64,000 nucleotides of DNA from Bartonella elizabethae F9251 = ATCC 49927 (GCF_000518165.1 NZ_JADB01000001.1:310001-374000); one strand, 5' to 3'; positions 43,740 through 54,322 are shown, counted from the first letter of the stretch. Numbers and translations: made by a program. Notes: generated by a model not told the origin, from the sequence alone.

Positions 43740-45251
43740 ATGTTAAAAAAAACTTTCTTTAAAACATTTGTCGCAGTAAGTTTTTCCGCAGTATTGGAGA
43801 GTGCACTTTTTTTTAGTGGATGTACAGCAAGCTTATGGACGACAAAGGCTCATGCAAGTTCTGTATTTACTTCGTTGGTGCAACAACAGGGATTTGCAGA
43901 TATCGTTGCTCAAGTGAAACCAGCGGTTGTTGCGGTGCAAGTAAAGAGCAATAAAAAGAAAGAAGATTGGTTCTTTAGCAACTTTTTTAGTGGTCCAGGG
44001 ATTGATCAATTACCAGATCAACATCCTTTAAAAAGGCTTTTTAAAGAGTTTTATGATTTTGATAAGCCTAAAAATAAATTTCCCCATCATTCACAAAGAC
44101 TCCGTCCTATCGCTTTTGGATCGGGTTTTTTTATTTCGTCTGATGGTTACATTGTGACCAATGATCATGTGATTTCTGAAGGCACAAGTTATTCTGTCGT
44201 TCTTGATGATGGTACAGAATTGAATGCAAAGCTCATTGGGAAAGATCCAAAAACTGACCTTGCAGTCCTAAAAGTAAATGACAAAAGAAAATTTTCCTAT
44301 GTTGATTTTGGAGATGATTCAAAGCTTCGCGTTGGTGATTGGGTTGTTGCTATTGGTAATCCATTTGGCCTTGGTGGAACGGTGACAGCAGGGATTGTTT
44401 CGGCCCGTGGACGAGATATTGGTACCAGTAGTTATGATGATTTTATTCAAATTGATGCTGCTGTTAATAGAGGAAATTCCGGAGGTCCAACGTTTGATTT
44501 GAATGGCAAAGTTGTTGGCGTTAATACAGCGATTTTTTCTCCTTCAGGAGGCAATGTGGGGATCGCTTTTGCTATTCCGGCAGGGACAGCGAAACAGGTT
44601 GTACAACAGCTTATCGAAAAAGGTTCAGTTCAACGTGGTTGGCTTGGGGTTATGATTCAGCCAGTAACGAAGGAAATTTCTGATTCGATAGGTTTGCAAG
44701 AAGCAAAAGGTGCTTTGGTGACTGATCCATTAAAAGGACCAGCAGCAAAGGCTGGTATCAAGGCAGGTGATGTTATTATTTCAGTGAATGATGAAAAAGT
44801 TAATGATTCTCGTGATTTGGCAAAGCGTATTGCAAATATGAGTCCACAAGAAACCGTGACTTTAGGGATTTTTAGATCTGGTAAAGAGGAAAAGATCAAA
44901 GTTAAACTTGCTGCAATGCCTGAAGATGAAGGTAAGAAAGAAAGTTCAAAATATTTAAATGAACGGGGTAATTCAGATGAAACATTGGAAGATTATGGGT
45001 TAATTGTTGCTCCTTCTGAGGATGGTTTAGGATTGGTTGTAACGGATGTGGATTCGGATTCAGATGCTGCAGATAAGGGAATCCGCCCAGGTGATGTTAT
45101 TGTGACAGTGAATAATAAATCTGTTAAAAAGACCTCTGATATTACCGATGCAATCAAGAATGCCCAAAAGCTAGGGCGAAAAGCTATTCTCCTACAAGTG
45201 CGAACAAATGATCAAAATCGTTTTGTCGCTCTTCCAATTTTCAAAAAATAG
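43740..45251 (+). CDS. degP: DegP/HtrA-type periplasmic serine protease (Do family)
   Basis: A 503-residue protease/chaperone. The signal peptide ends near THKAHA/SS. A trypsin-like domain carries His143 (TNDHVI), Asp173 (TDLAVLK) and Ser247 (GNSGGP), followed by two PDZ domains (about 310-400 and 410-495, with GDVIISVNDEKV and GDVIVTVNNKSV). It degrades or refolds damaged envelope proteins and is a known stress and virulence factor in related bacteria. It precedes a two-component pair, the order kept in many Hyphomicrobiales. Confidence 0.93.
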   Translation: MLKKTFFKTFVAVSFSAVLESALFFSGCTASLWTTKAHASSVFTSLVQQQGFADIVAQVKPAVVAVQVKSNKKKEDWFFSNFFSGPGIDQLPDQHPLKRLFKEFYDFDKPKNKFPHHSQRLRPIAFGSGFFISSDGYIVTNDHVISEGTSYSVVLDDGTELNAKLIGKDPKTDLAVLKVNDKRKFSYVDFGDDSKLRVGDWVVAIGNPFGLGGTVTAGIVSARGRDIGTSSYDDFIQIDAAVNRGNSGGPTFDLNGKVVGVNTAIFSPSGGNVGIAFAIPAGTAKQVVQQLIEKGSVQRGWLGVMIQPVTKEISDSIGLQEAKGALVTDPLKGPAAKAGIKAGDVIISVNDEKVNDSRDLAKRIANMSPQETVTLGIFRSGKEEKIKVKLAAMPEDEGKKESSKYLNERGNSDETLEDYGLIVAPSEDGLGLVVTDVDSDSDAADKGIRPGDVIVTVNNKSVKKTSDITDAIKNAQKLGRKAILLQVRTNDQNRFVALPIFKK

Positions 45252-45264
45252 CACTTTATTATGA

Positions 45265-45297
45265 GTGGGACAGAGATTTTGTAGATTTCTGTCCTAC
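45265..45297 (+). terminator. Hairpin after the protease gene
   Basis: A 10-bp stem GTGGGACAGA / TCTGTCCTAC (one G-T pair) with a 13-base loop sits 14 bases after the degP stop and 36 bases before the regulator gene. It lacks a T run, so it may attenuate read-through into the two-component genes. Confidence 0.5.
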
Positions 45298-45332
45298 AAT
45301 ACAATTTTATAAAAATAACGGAGATGCGTTTT

Positions 45333-46019
45333 ATGAAAATACTCGTTATCGAAGATGATCGTGAAACAGGACGTTATCTCGAAAAAGCTTTTTCGGAGGT
45401 TGGGCATTCCGTTGATGTTGCCTATGATGGTGATACTGGATACGCTTTAGCTGAAACAGAAAATTATGATGTTATGGTTGTTGATCGGATGCTTTTGCAT
45501 CGTGATGGGCTTTCTATTATTGCTGAATTGCGTGCTAAAGGTAATGAAACACCCGTTCTCATTCTTTCAGCTTTAGGGCAAGTCAATGATCGTGTGACGG
45601 GTTTGCGTGCGGGGGCGGATGATTATTTGACAAAGCCTTATGCTTTTTCTGAACTTCTTGCGCGTGTTGAAGTATTACAACGGCGGAAGAATCCTAAAGA
45701 AGCAGAAACTGTTTATTGCGTAAGCAATCTTGAGCTTGATCGGTTAGCCCATACAGTAAAACGGGGTGATAAAAACATTCTATTGCAACCACGAGAGTTT
45801 CGTCTCCTTGAATATTTAATGCGCTATGCGGGGCAGGTTGTTACCCGTACGATGCTTTTGGAAAATGTTTGGGATTATCATTTTGATCCGCAAACAAATG
45901 TCATTGATGTTCATATATCGCGCTTGAGAGCCAAAATTGAAAAAGACTTTGATGTTCCACTTCTTCATACGGTGCGTGGCGCTGGATATATGCTGAAAGC
46001 ACCAGATAACAAAGCATGA
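45333..46019 (+). CDS. OmpR-family response regulator downstream of degP
   Basis: A 228-residue regulator with receiver Asp51 (MVVDRMLLHRDG), LILSAL and TKPYAF positions. Its winged-helix output domain reads LLQPREFRLLEYLMRY...VHISRLRAKIEKDFDVPLLHTVRGAGYML. ATG 45333 has GGAG 9 bases upstream; the ATG at 45324 overlaps that site. The last bases overlap the kinase start (ATGA). The sequence type is close to metal-response regulators (CusR/IrlR group), but the context suggests envelope stress. Confidence 0.85.
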   Translation: MKILVIEDDRETGRYLEKAFSEVGHSVDVAYDGDTGYALAETENYDVMVVDRMLLHRDGLSIIAELRAKGNETPVLILSALGQVNDRVTGLRAGADDYLTKPYAFSELLARVEVLQRRKNPKEAETVYCVSNLELDRLAHTVKRGDKNILLQPREFRLLEYLMRYAGQVVTRTMLLENVWDYHFDPQTNVIDVHISRLRAKIEKDFDVPLLHTVRGAGYMLKAPDNKA

Positions 46020-47398
46020 ATCGTTTGATGAATATAATGCGCACGACTGCGCTAAGGCTTTCAGCACTTTACATTTTATTGTTTGGATTGGTGGCAACAG
46101 GTCTTTCTATTTATATGACAGCCTTTTCTGCTTCGCTGTTAAAAGAGCAGACTGAACAGGCTTTACATGAAGAATTGAAGTATATTGAAAATGCTTATAA
46201 TTATGGGGGGCTTTCTTTATTAATGCGTACGATAGATTATCGTTCAAGGCAACCTGGGGCATTTCTTTATCTTGTTACGGATCCTATGGGGCGTATTTTA
46301 GCAGGCAATGTAGCACGTATTGAATTAGGTCTTTTGCAACAGAATGGTTTTATTTCTACTTCCTTTTTATATTCCCGTTTTGGAGAACATGGCAAAACAA
46401 GTGAACATCGCGCTTTGGCGGTTGTTTTTGATTTACCTAATGCTATGAAGATCCTTATAGGACGCGATTTGGATGAGCCCGAACGTTTTGCGGCGGTTAT
46501 TCGTAAAGCTGTAATCATAGCACTTGCTGCAATGGTGGGAGGTGCTTTACTCATATGGTTTTTTGTTGGCAGAAGAGCTTTACAAAGAATTGATCAGGTC
46601 ACGGCAGCATCACGGCGCTTGATGGATGGTGATTTCAGTGGGCGTTTACCTGTTTCTGGGGTAGGGGATGAGTTTGATCGATTATCAACAAATCTTAATG
46701 TGATGTTAGACCGCATTGAAGAGTTAAATATTGGTTTACGTCAAGTATCAGATAATATTGCTCATGATCTAAAAACACCGTTAACGCGTCTTAGAAATCG
46801 TGCTGAAGAAGCGCTTACGAGAAACAAGACAAAGCTTGAATATCGTCAGGTTCTTGAGAGTGTTATTGCTGAATCAGATCAACTTATTCGTACGTTTAAT
46901 GCGATTTTAATGATTTCGCGCATTGAAGCAAGCAATGCAATTGAGCATCTTGAGATGATGAATATGAAACTGATCCTTGAAGATGCTGTTGAGCTTTACG
47001 AACCTTTTGCTGAAGAGTCAGGTGTTTTACTTCAGTTAGGAGATATCTTTGATAAAGAACTTAAATTAAATCGTGAGCTTGTTGCGCAAACAATTTTTAA
47101 TCTTATCGATAATGCGATTAAATATGCCTCTAAAGATGGAGGGAAAGCGAAGGTTTGCTTATCAATGGAATATCGTGATGAACATTTATTAGTTATTGTA
47201 AGCGATAATGGTCCAGGAATAGCAGAGGATAAACGTGAAAAAGTTACAGAACGATTTGTTCGTCTTGAAGAAAGCCGTACACAACCTGGTTTTGGGATTG
47301 GTTTAAGTATAGCAAAAGCAGTTATGAAGCTACACGGGGGCGAATTGTTACTTGAAAATGCAAATCCGGGACTTAGAGCTGTTTTGTTATTTCCTTAA
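46016..47398 (+). CDS. Sensor histidine kinase downstream of degP
   Basis: A 460-residue kinase with two membrane helices (about 12-35 and 165-188) around a periplasmic loop of about 130 residues. A HAMP domain follows (RRLMDGDFSGRLPVSGVGDEFDRLSTNLN), then phospho-acceptor His250 (NIAHDLKTPLTRLRN), the N box (IFNLIDNAIKYAS), DNGPGIAED and GFGIGLSIAKAV. It acts with the regulator just before it. The signal is unknown. Confidence 0.85.
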   Translation: MNRLMNIMRTTALRLSALYILLFGLVATGLSIYMTAFSASLLKEQTEQALHEELKYIENAYNYGGLSLLMRTIDYRSRQPGAFLYLVTDPMGRILAGNVARIELGLLQQNGFISTSFLYSRFGEHGKTSEHRALAVVFDLPNAMKILIGRDLDEPERFAAVIRKAVIIALAAMVGGALLIWFFVGRRALQRIDQVTAASRRLMDGDFSGRLPVSGVGDEFDRLSTNLNVMLDRIEELNIGLRQVSDNIAHDLKTPLTRLRNRAEEALTRNKTKLEYRQVLESVIAESDQLIRTFNAILMISRIEASNAIEHLEMMNMKLILEDAVELYEPFAEESGVLLQLGDIFDKELKLNRELVAQTIFNLIDNAIKYASKDGGKAKVCLSMEYRDEHLLVIVSDNGPGIAEDKREKVTERFVRLEESRTQPGFGIGLSIAKAVMKLHGGELLLENANPGLRAVLLFP

Positions 47399-47472
47399 AG
47401 ATATTTTTCACTTTTTTCTTTTCATACGGAACGACTATTTTAAAAGTATAATGCAATAGAAAGGAAGGCAAA

Positions 47473-50418
47473 ATGCTTTTCAAGGGAGATCAGATGAAAC
47501 AAGCTTTTTTAAAAACACAGCTTCTCCCTTTATGCCCTCTCAATGAAAGTGGTTCCCAATGGTTAAAAGATATGGAAGAACAAGCAAGGAAAGAAGGTTT
47601 AGAACTGCTTGTTTCTTTCATTTCAGAGAATGGAATGCAGATTGATTTTATCCGTTCAGTTATGACCTTGTCTCCTTTTTTGCGTGAGGTTTTAATTGCT
47701 AATCCATCCTATCTTAGTCCTTTATTGCATGTTGATATAGAAACGAGGATAAGCGAAATTATCGATGATATTACGGTTATTGATCAGGATAAATCAATAA
47801 ATGAAGCTTCGTTAATGGCTGCTTTAAGGCGCAAAAAACGAGAGGTGCATGTCCTCATTGCTTTAGCTGATTTGAGTGGTGTTTTTACTTACGAAGTTTC
47901 ATGTACTTGGTTGACACGTTTGGGTGAAGCAGCATTAGGTGTAGCATTGCGTTTTCTCTTAAGAGAAGCGCATGATCATGGTAAGATTACTTTGCTGAGC
48001 CGTGAAAATCCGGAAAAAGACTGTGGTTTAATCATTTTAGGGATGGGAAAATTAGGAGCAGGAGAACTTAATTATTCTTCTGATATTGATCTTATTGTTT
48101 TCATTGATGAAACGTCTCCTCATATTGGTAATCTTTCTGAAAGTGTCGACGTATTTTCTAAAATGGTACGCCGATTAATCCGTATCATTCAAGAGCGCAC
48201 GGCCGAAGGATATGTTTTTCGTCTTGATTTTCGTCTTCGTCCAGATCCAGGATCAACACCTTTGGCTTTACCAGTAAGGACTGCCTTGCGTTATTACGAA
48301 GGGCGTGGACAAAATTGGGAACGAGCCGCTATGATTAAAGCACGTCCAGTGGCCGGCGACAAGAGAGCAGGTTTTAATTTTCTTAAAGAGCTTTTTCCCT
48401 ATGTGTGGCGAAAATATTTAGACTATGCTGCGATTGCTGATATTCATTCGATCAAACGTCAAATTCATGCGCATAAAAGTTACGGTCAAATTGCCGCTTA
48501 TGGACATAACATAAAGTTAGGTCGTGGTGGTATTCGTGAAATTGAGTTTTTTGTTCAGACACAACAACTTATTGCTGGTGGACGTTTTCCTCAATTACGT
48601 GGACGTCAGACAGTTGCAATGTTAGCAGAACTTCACACACTTGGTTGGATCAGTGAGAAAACGCGAGATAGTCTTATAAAAAGTTATGCTTTTCTAAGAA
48701 ATGTAGAACATCGTATTCAGATGCTTGCGGATGAACAAACGCATCTTCTTCCAAATGATATTTCTCAATTCACGAGTGTTGCTTATTTAATGGGCTATCA
48801 AGACAAGAGCAGTTTTATCCGTGATTTATTAAAAACACTTCAGGTTGTTGAAAAACACTATGCAGCACTGTTTGAGAATGAACAAGAACTCGGTTTAGAA
48901 ACTGGCAATTTAGTTTTTACAGGAGAAGGAGATGATCCGGAGACATTAATAACATTAAGCCATTTAGGTTTTGAAAGAGCGAGTGATATTTGTCGTATTA
49001 TGCGCACCCTCCATTGTGGTCGTTATAAAGCAACGCAATCCGCTGAAGCGCGTGAGAGATTAACAGAATTAACACCAGCTCTTTTGAAAGCTTTTGGTGC
49101 AACAAAACGAGCTGATGAGGCAATGTTGCGTTTTGATAGTTTTTTACAGGGCTTACCCTCAGGAATTCAGCTTTTTAGTCTTTTGCAGTCTAATCCCTCC
49201 CTTTTAGATATGCTTGTCTTGATTATGGGGGCTGCGCCACGTCTTGCAGAAATCATTACACGCAGATCTCATGTTTTTGATGGAATGTTAGATCCTAATA
49301 TTCTTTCAGAATTGCCGACAAAAACCTATTTAGAAAAACGGCTTGAATATTTTCTTGAAGATGTTTCCTCTTATGAGGAAATTCTGGACCATTTAAGGAT
49401 TTTTGCAGATGAGCAACGTTTTTTGATTGGTATTCGAATTTTGAATGGCACAATTACAGGAGAAAGAGCAGGTTTTGCTTTTACTGCGCTTGCTGATCTT
49501 ATGATTACAAAAACATTTTCAGCTGTTCAAGAGGAGTTCTCTCGTCTTCATGGCTTCATTAAAGGGGGGCGTGTTGGCATATTGGGAATGGGAAAGCTTG
49601 GAAGTCGTGAATTAACAGCCGGTTCGGATGTTGATATCATGTTGCTTTATGAACACGATGATGATGCAGAAATATCTGATGGAGAAAAGCCTCTTTACAT
49701 CTCTCAATATTATACGCGTTTAGCACAGCGTTTTGTTTCTGCTTTATCTACCCTTACAAGCCAAGGTGTTCTTTATGCCGTTGATTTAAGGTTACGTCCC
49801 TTAGGCAATAAAGGACCTGTTGCTGTTTCTTTTCCATTTTTTAAAAAATATTATCGTCAAGAAGCATGGATATGGGAATATCTTGCTTTAACAAGGGCTC
49901 GAGGTATTACAGGAGATCCTGATTTTTTACAAAAACTAGAAAATGAAGTGTGTACAATTATTGCTCTTTCTCGTAATAAGAACGAAGTTGCAAAAGAAGT
50001 ATATGAAATGCGCTCTTTGATTGCAAAAGAAAAGCCGCCAAAAAATCAATGGGATTTTAAAACGATGTCTGGTGGCATTGTCGATTTGGAGTTTATCGCT
50101 CAATTTTCTCTTATTACGCATGTCATTGAGTTTCAAATTGGGGCGACGACAGCCGATATTTTAGATCACTTACCAAGAAGTTTTCTTAATCAGTCATCTA
50201 TTGCTGATTTACATTATGCTTATCGTCTCTATACAAATTTGAGTCAAATTATACGGCTTTGCTTAAGTGATCCCCTTGACCCCAATGATATGCCACCTGG
50301 ATTAAGTGACCTTTTGTTAAAGAGCGTTGGGGAACCTGATTTGCTTCGTGTTGAAAAATTAATTGCAGAAACTGGGCAATTGGTCTGTTCAATTTTTACA
50401 AAAATTATAAAATATTAA
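47473..50418 (+). CDS. glnE: Glutamine synthetase adenylyltransferase/deadenylyltransferase
   Basis: A 981-residue cytoplasmic enzyme that switches glutamine synthetase off and on by adding or removing AMP. Both nucleotidyltransferase halves are visible: ILGMGKLGAGELNYSSDIDLIVF (about 190-212) and ILGMGKLGSRELTAGSDVDIMLL (about 700-722), each with the metal-binding DxD. The linker and regulatory helices lie between them. Two starts are possible, ATG 47473 and ATG 47494, each with a good ribosome binding site. Length is normal for rhizobial GlnE. Confidence 0.93.
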   Translation: MLFKGDQMKQAFLKTQLLPLCPLNESGSQWLKDMEEQARKEGLELLVSFISENGMQIDFIRSVMTLSPFLREVLIANPSYLSPLLHVDIETRISEIIDDITVIDQDKSINEASLMAALRRKKREVHVLIALADLSGVFTYEVSCTWLTRLGEAALGVALRFLLREAHDHGKITLLSRENPEKDCGLIILGMGKLGAGELNYSSDIDLIVFIDETSPHIGNLSESVDVFSKMVRRLIRIIQERTAEGYVFRLDFRLRPDPGSTPLALPVRTALRYYEGRGQNWERAAMIKARPVAGDKRAGFNFLKELFPYVWRKYLDYAAIADIHSIKRQIHAHKSYGQIAAYGHNIKLGRGGIREIEFFVQTQQLIAGGRFPQLRGRQTVAMLAELHTLGWISEKTRDSLIKSYAFLRNVEHRIQMLADEQTHLLPNDISQFTSVAYLMGYQDKSSFIRDLLKTLQVVEKHYAALFENEQELGLETGNLVFTGEGDDPETLITLSHLGFERASDICRIMRTLHCGRYKATQSAEARERLTELTPALLKAFGATKRADEAMLRFDSFLQGLPSGIQLFSLLQSNPSLLDMLVLIMGAAPRLAEIITRRSHVFDGMLDPNILSELPTKTYLEKRLEYFLEDVSSYEEILDHLRIFADEQRFLIGIRILNGTITGERAGFAFTALADLMITKTFSAVQEEFSRLHGFIKGGRVGILGMGKLGSRELTAGSDVDIMLLYEHDDDAEISDGEKPLYISQYYTRLAQRFVSALSTLTSQGVLYAVDLRLRPLGNKGPVAVSFPFFKKYYRQEAWIWEYLALTRARGITGDPDFLQKLENEVCTIIALSRNKNEVAKEVYEMRSLIAKEKPPKNQWDFKTMSGGIVDLEFIAQFSLITHVIEFQIGATTADILDHLPRSFLNQSSIADLHYAYRLYTNLSQIIRLCLSDPLDPNDMPPGLSDLLLKSVGEPDLLRVEKLIAETGQLVCSIFTKIIKY

Positions 50419-51129
50419 ATATTTTTTATAATGCTTTTATGAAAGTATTGAATGTAATTTTCAGTTAAAAACTAAACGGATATTATAGAATAATAAAAAC
50501 TTTTCATTCCCTTTTTATATATTAAATTTGATATTTCATTATACGCTTGAGAGCTTTAGAGAGTAAATTTTTTTATTGGTTTATCAAGTGTGATGAAAGA
50601 ATTTTTCTGTTAAAATAAGCTTATCCTAGGCATTATTCTTCATACAAAAAGCAATGGAATAATGACTTTTAGTAAATAATACTCTTTGTGAGTTTAGCTT
50701 ACGGGTATGATAGAAGCATATAGCTCATTTATAAAGCATCAGTCTATCAGATATACTTATGAATTGAGAGATCTTCAACACAAGAAGGTGTGCAAGAGTG
50801 TTTTTATCATACAGATTTAGATAAAATCTTATAAAGATTATGGCTGTATATGGTTTCTTATAACATGAATATTACGAAGATATTTAAGTAAATAAGATAA
50901 AAAGTTTTGTTGATTATCTCTCTTATTTTTCAAAAATTAATTTTATAATTATTGATATAATGCTGGATAATAATGTGAAATATGAATCTATAAAATCCAA
51001 TAGAGATTAAATAAATAAAGAGAAATATAAAGAGTATTTAAAATTTTTTACAATATTATTTATTTAAAAAATAATTTAATATTTAAATATAAACTTTGAT
51101 TTTTTATAACTGTGTCATTTTTGCTATAG
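50419..51129. other. Intergenic region, no gene seen
   Basis: About 700 very AT-rich bases between glnE and the outer membrane protein gene. No open frame with a start signal; it presumably contains the promoter of the latter. Confidence 0.5.
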
Positions 51130-51145
51130 ATTTTTTGCAAAAAAT
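51130..51145. promoter_or_regulatory. Perfect 16-bp palindrome upstream of the Hbp-like gene
   Basis: ATTTTTTGCAAAAAAT lies 51 bases before the start codon, next to a TATAGA box. Iron or haem regulators (Irr, RirA, Fur) control hbp genes in Bartonella, so this may be an operator; a chance A/T palindrome is the alternative. Confidence 0.5.
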
Positions 51146-51196
51146 GTGAAAATATCCACCATTATTTACGTCAAATTAGCTTTTAGGGGAGCAATT

Positions 51197-52030
51197 ATGA
51201 TTAAAAAGTATTTAATATCAACATCTATCTTTTCTTTAATGTCAATTTCTGTATTACAGGCAGCAGATGCTGTTGTTCCTGAGCAACATGTTCCTGTTAT
51301 TACAGCGCCTGCTTTTTCTTGGACAGGTTTTTATATTGGAGGACAGATTGGTAACTTTTCAAGTAAAATTAAAGCAAGTTATTTAAAAGATGAGAATGCA
51401 GGACAATGGCTTCCAATTGGAAAGGAAGATTTACCTAAACTTTCCGGTTTTATCGGTGGTATTTATGCAGGTTCCAATATTGATATCGACAATGGTTTTA
51501 TTATAGGTGTTGATACAGATCTCATGTGGTTTAATAAAAAGGGTACAAAAGATCACAATTCGCCACAAGAAGATAAAACTGAAGAATCAGCATCAGCATC
51601 AAAATCAAAAGTTATAACAGTAGGCACTAGTGATGATGAAGATCATTCGGCAGCCTCTGATGGAGTGGTGTATCACACTTTAAAACAAAAATGGGCTGGT
51701 GCTACACGAGTAAGATTTGGTTTTTCTTTTGATCGTTTGATGCCTTATGTGGCCGGAGGTGTTGCTTATACACAGCTTAGCAACATAATCTCTAACAAAT
51801 CTAATACGGAAAATAAAGCGAGTGATCTTGCTAATTTAGTGCATGATGAAAAAAAGACCATGATTGGTTATACTCTTGGTGGGGGGGTTGATTTTGCAAT
51901 GACTGATAATATTCTTTTGCGTGCAGAATATCGTTATTCAGATTTTGGTAAGAAGAAATTTGTGCAAGATAAAGTTGAAATGGACTACAAGACAAATGAC
52001 TTCCGTGTGGGGGTCGCTTATAAATTTTAA
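51197..52030 (+). CDS. Hbp/Omp25-like outer membrane protein (haem-binding family)
   Basis: A 277-residue protein. The signal peptide ends SVLQA/AD, and an eight-stranded barrel follows: FSWTGFYIGGQIG at the start, AGATRVRFGFSFDRLMPYVAGGVAY, GYTLGGGVDFAMTDNILLRAEYRYSDFG and a closing VGVAYKF with terminal Phe. One long acidic, Ser/Lys-rich loop (about 118-155) would be surface exposed. The family in Bartonella binds haemin and is expanded into several paralogues. ATG 51197 has AGGGGAG upstream; an earlier in-frame ATG is unlikely. Confidence 0.88.
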   Translation: MIKKYLISTSIFSLMSISVLQAADAVVPEQHVPVITAPAFSWTGFYIGGQIGNFSSKIKASYLKDENAGQWLPIGKEDLPKLSGFIGGIYAGSNIDIDNGFIIGVDTDLMWFNKKGTKDHNSPQEDKTEESASASKSKVITVGTSDDEDHSAASDGVVYHTLKQKWAGATRVRFGFSFDRLMPYVAGGVAYTQLSNIISNKSNTENKASDLANLVHDEKKTMIGYTLGGGVDFAMTDNILLRAEYRYSDFGKKKFVQDKVEMDYKTNDFRVGVAYKF

Positions 52031-52053
52031 TTTTTTGCAGAATTAAAAAATTT

Positions 52054-52088
52054 AAAAGCCTCATTTAAAAATGAGGCTTTTATTTTTC
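52054..52088 (+). terminator. Strong rho-independent terminator
   Basis: A 13-bp perfect stem AAAAGCCTCATTT/AAATGAGGCTTTT with a 2-base loop, followed by ATTTTT, 23 bases after the stop of the outer membrane protein gene. Confidence 0.9.
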
Positions 52089-53431
52089 AAGTAGGTACTG
52101 GTAAATACTCCTCTACTGAGAAGAGGTACTATTTTATTTGGACAATAGTTTGATTTATAAAAACAAATTACTATTTCATTTGGAATAAGAATTCAAAATA
52201 TCGTAGAATTCTCTCATTTAAAACCTATTCCACGTCGAAACAATCAAAATCATTTGTCTGTACGTTATAAGCTAGGAAAGCCTGTGCGTATAAAGACATT
52301 CAAGAAAGAATAAAAATGCTTCTTATGAACCGTCTCGAGTGCCAAGAGATATTTGTAACATTAGGGGGCAAAGTGTGTAATGGTAGCAAATTTCTTCTTC
52401 ATAAACGCAAAAATATGCGGCTTAATGGGACTTTACCTAAACCATTCATGGGAGTCGTCGTAAAAGGGCTTGAATAGCAAAAATGCTTCTTTAAAATAAA
52501 CGCGTGAATAGGCAATCCAATGACATTCTCTTGTATTTGAAAGACCTCTCATACAATTGAATTTCTTATTGTTCGTTATCATAAAATATTTTATTTAATA
52601 ACAAAAAAAATCGCATCCACAAGATAACTCAAATAGTAAAAAATCACACTATAATTTTCTTATTATTATTGGATAATTTATGCTTTATTATAGATAATAA
52701 TACAATAAATAAAAGAGTATTATAAAGTGATTTATAGGAAAAAATAGATAGAAAATTAGACATTTATCAAGATATAAAAAACATTATTCTCTATGTTTAT
52801 TATTAAATGAGAAGCGATGAATTTTATAAATTTTTCAAATATTCGATAATAACTATCATGTATAATAGTAGGGGGGTATTTCAAATCTATTTGCTATAAA
52901 TCAATATCATTTTTTATGAATTACAGGGGGGATGGATTATTGAAATTATATGTTTTAGTTATTATTGGGCTTTTTATCGTCATTGATATTTAGGCATGGA
53001 AGCTAAATGCGTCTCTCTATATCCTATAAAATATCATGATTATAGGGGGATGAGAATTTTTCCTATGAGATCATTTAGAGAGAGTGCGCAATGAAGTGTA
53101 ATGGCAAGGTTTGTAGAACTTTGTGAAGTTAAGTCATATGCGCAATCAGCAGGTGGAACCCGTACGAAAATAATCCAGATTATTTCTAGATCAGATAGGG
53201 GAGAAATTTTTGTCCTTAAGAATGGAAAGGAAGTAAACCAATGAATTTGTAAAGTGAGCCACATAAGAAGGGTGGCCAATGGAGCTCTCTGAGAGAAATT
53301 GAGCTATCGACAGAGAAGGTAGAGTTTTTTCTTGTTAAGGGAAGGAGGGCAATAAAATTATGATTTATGAAAGGGAGGATATGAAGTGAAAATATTTTCG
53401 TTTTTTGTTTTTTTGACAACTTTGGAAGTGT
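52089..53431. other. Gene-free stretch with a dispersed repeat
   Basis: 1.3 kb without a convincing gene. 52151-52326 is related to 63547-63717 (see repeat entries). The remainder shows only shadow frames; short degenerate stretches around 53080-53250 contain plausible codons but no complete frame. Confidence 0.5.
52151..52326. repeat. Dispersed repeat, copy 1
   Basis: Aligns over about 170 bases with 63547-63717, clearest in TGATTTATAA, TGGAATAAGA, AAATATCGTA and AAAAAT-CTTCTTA blocks in the same order and spacing. Overall identity is roughly two thirds by eye. Origin unknown; an old insertion or decayed gene is likely. Confidence 0.6.
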
Positions 53432-54322
53432 TTAAAGATTAATTGTTTCAGTACAGGCGATTTCGTTTTGGGGGCTGATAACGCTATAACGTTGCAATTG
53501 ACAGTGCCATTGATTTTTTAAGCGTTCAATGGAAAATAAGTTAAAACCGGCGGGTGGTTTTTTATCACCAAAAGCTTGTGATGCGGAAGGAACACCAACA
53601 ATAGGAATTTTTTTAATTGGTCCTTCAATCCACTTCAATGTGGGTAAATGAGTATGCCCGTGAACAATAAGTTCGCAACCGTGGTGTTTGATAACCTCTA
53701 GAAAACGTTTTGTATCTCGTAGTTTTTTATGCCAAGATGTTGCTTTGGGAAAAGGGGGATGGTGGATCATGACAACACGAAAAAGGTTGCGCTGTGCTGC
53801 TTCTTTTAAAAAGTGCGGTAACGTTCGCGCTTGCATTTTACCAAAATAACCAGAAGCTTGAAAAGGTGGAGTCGCAATGGCTGAAGAAGCAGCTATGATG
53901 GCGACATTTTCGCGAATGCGCATATAAGGAAACGGAAAGGCACTTTTTTGAGGTACGTCCCCTGTGATCCAAGGTTTAAAGAGTATACATGCTTTTTGGA
54001 GGGCTCCGCGGACATAAGCATCATGATTTCCAAATGTCAAAGAAATATCTTGAGGTTGTCCTAAGGTCAGGAGCCAACGACGCGCCTGTTCAAATTCCTT
54101 ATCAAGAGCAAGATTCACAAGATCACCAGAGATCACAACATGATCAGCCTTTGTTTTGTTCAAGGCATCTATTAAAGTTTCGAGGACATTTGTTGCCATT
54201 TGACTCTTACGTTTTTTTTGCCAATTTAAGTAACCGGTAAGACGCTTTCCAGAAAGTTCAAAAAGGGAAGGTTTCGGGAGAGGGGAAAGATGTATATCCG
54301 ATATATGGGCAAGATAAAACAT
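53432..54322 (-). CDS. Calcineurin-like metallophosphoesterase
   Basis: A 296-residue cytoplasmic enzyme with all five metallophosphoesterase motifs: Asp9 and His11 (HISDIH), VVISGDLVN, LTFGNHD, VMIHHPP and VHGHTH. These bind two metals and hydrolyse phosphoester bonds. The family includes cyclic-nucleotide phosphodiesterases (CpdA) and lipid A pathway enzymes (LpxH); the sequence does not decide the substrate. It stands alone with an intact frame and normal length. Confidence 0.85.
   Translation of the reverse strand: MFYLAHISDIHLSPLPKPSLFELSGKRLTGYLNWQKKRKSQMATNVLETLIDALNKTKADHVVISGDLVNLALDKEFEQARRWLLTLGQPQDISLTFGNHDAYVRGALQKACILFKPWITGDVPQKSAFPFPYMRIRENVAIIAASSAIATPPFQASGYFGKMQARTLPHFLKEAAQRNLFRVVMIHHPPFPKATSWHKKLRDTKRFLEVIKHHGCELIVHGHTHLPTLKWIEGPIKKIPIVGVPSASQAFGDKKPPAGFNLFSIERLKNQWHCQLQRYSVISPQNEIACTETINL

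Noticed and set aside
53040-53419. Minus-strand frames of 67 and 79 residues
   Set aside because: Overlapping each other, no ribosome binding sites, low-complexity content.
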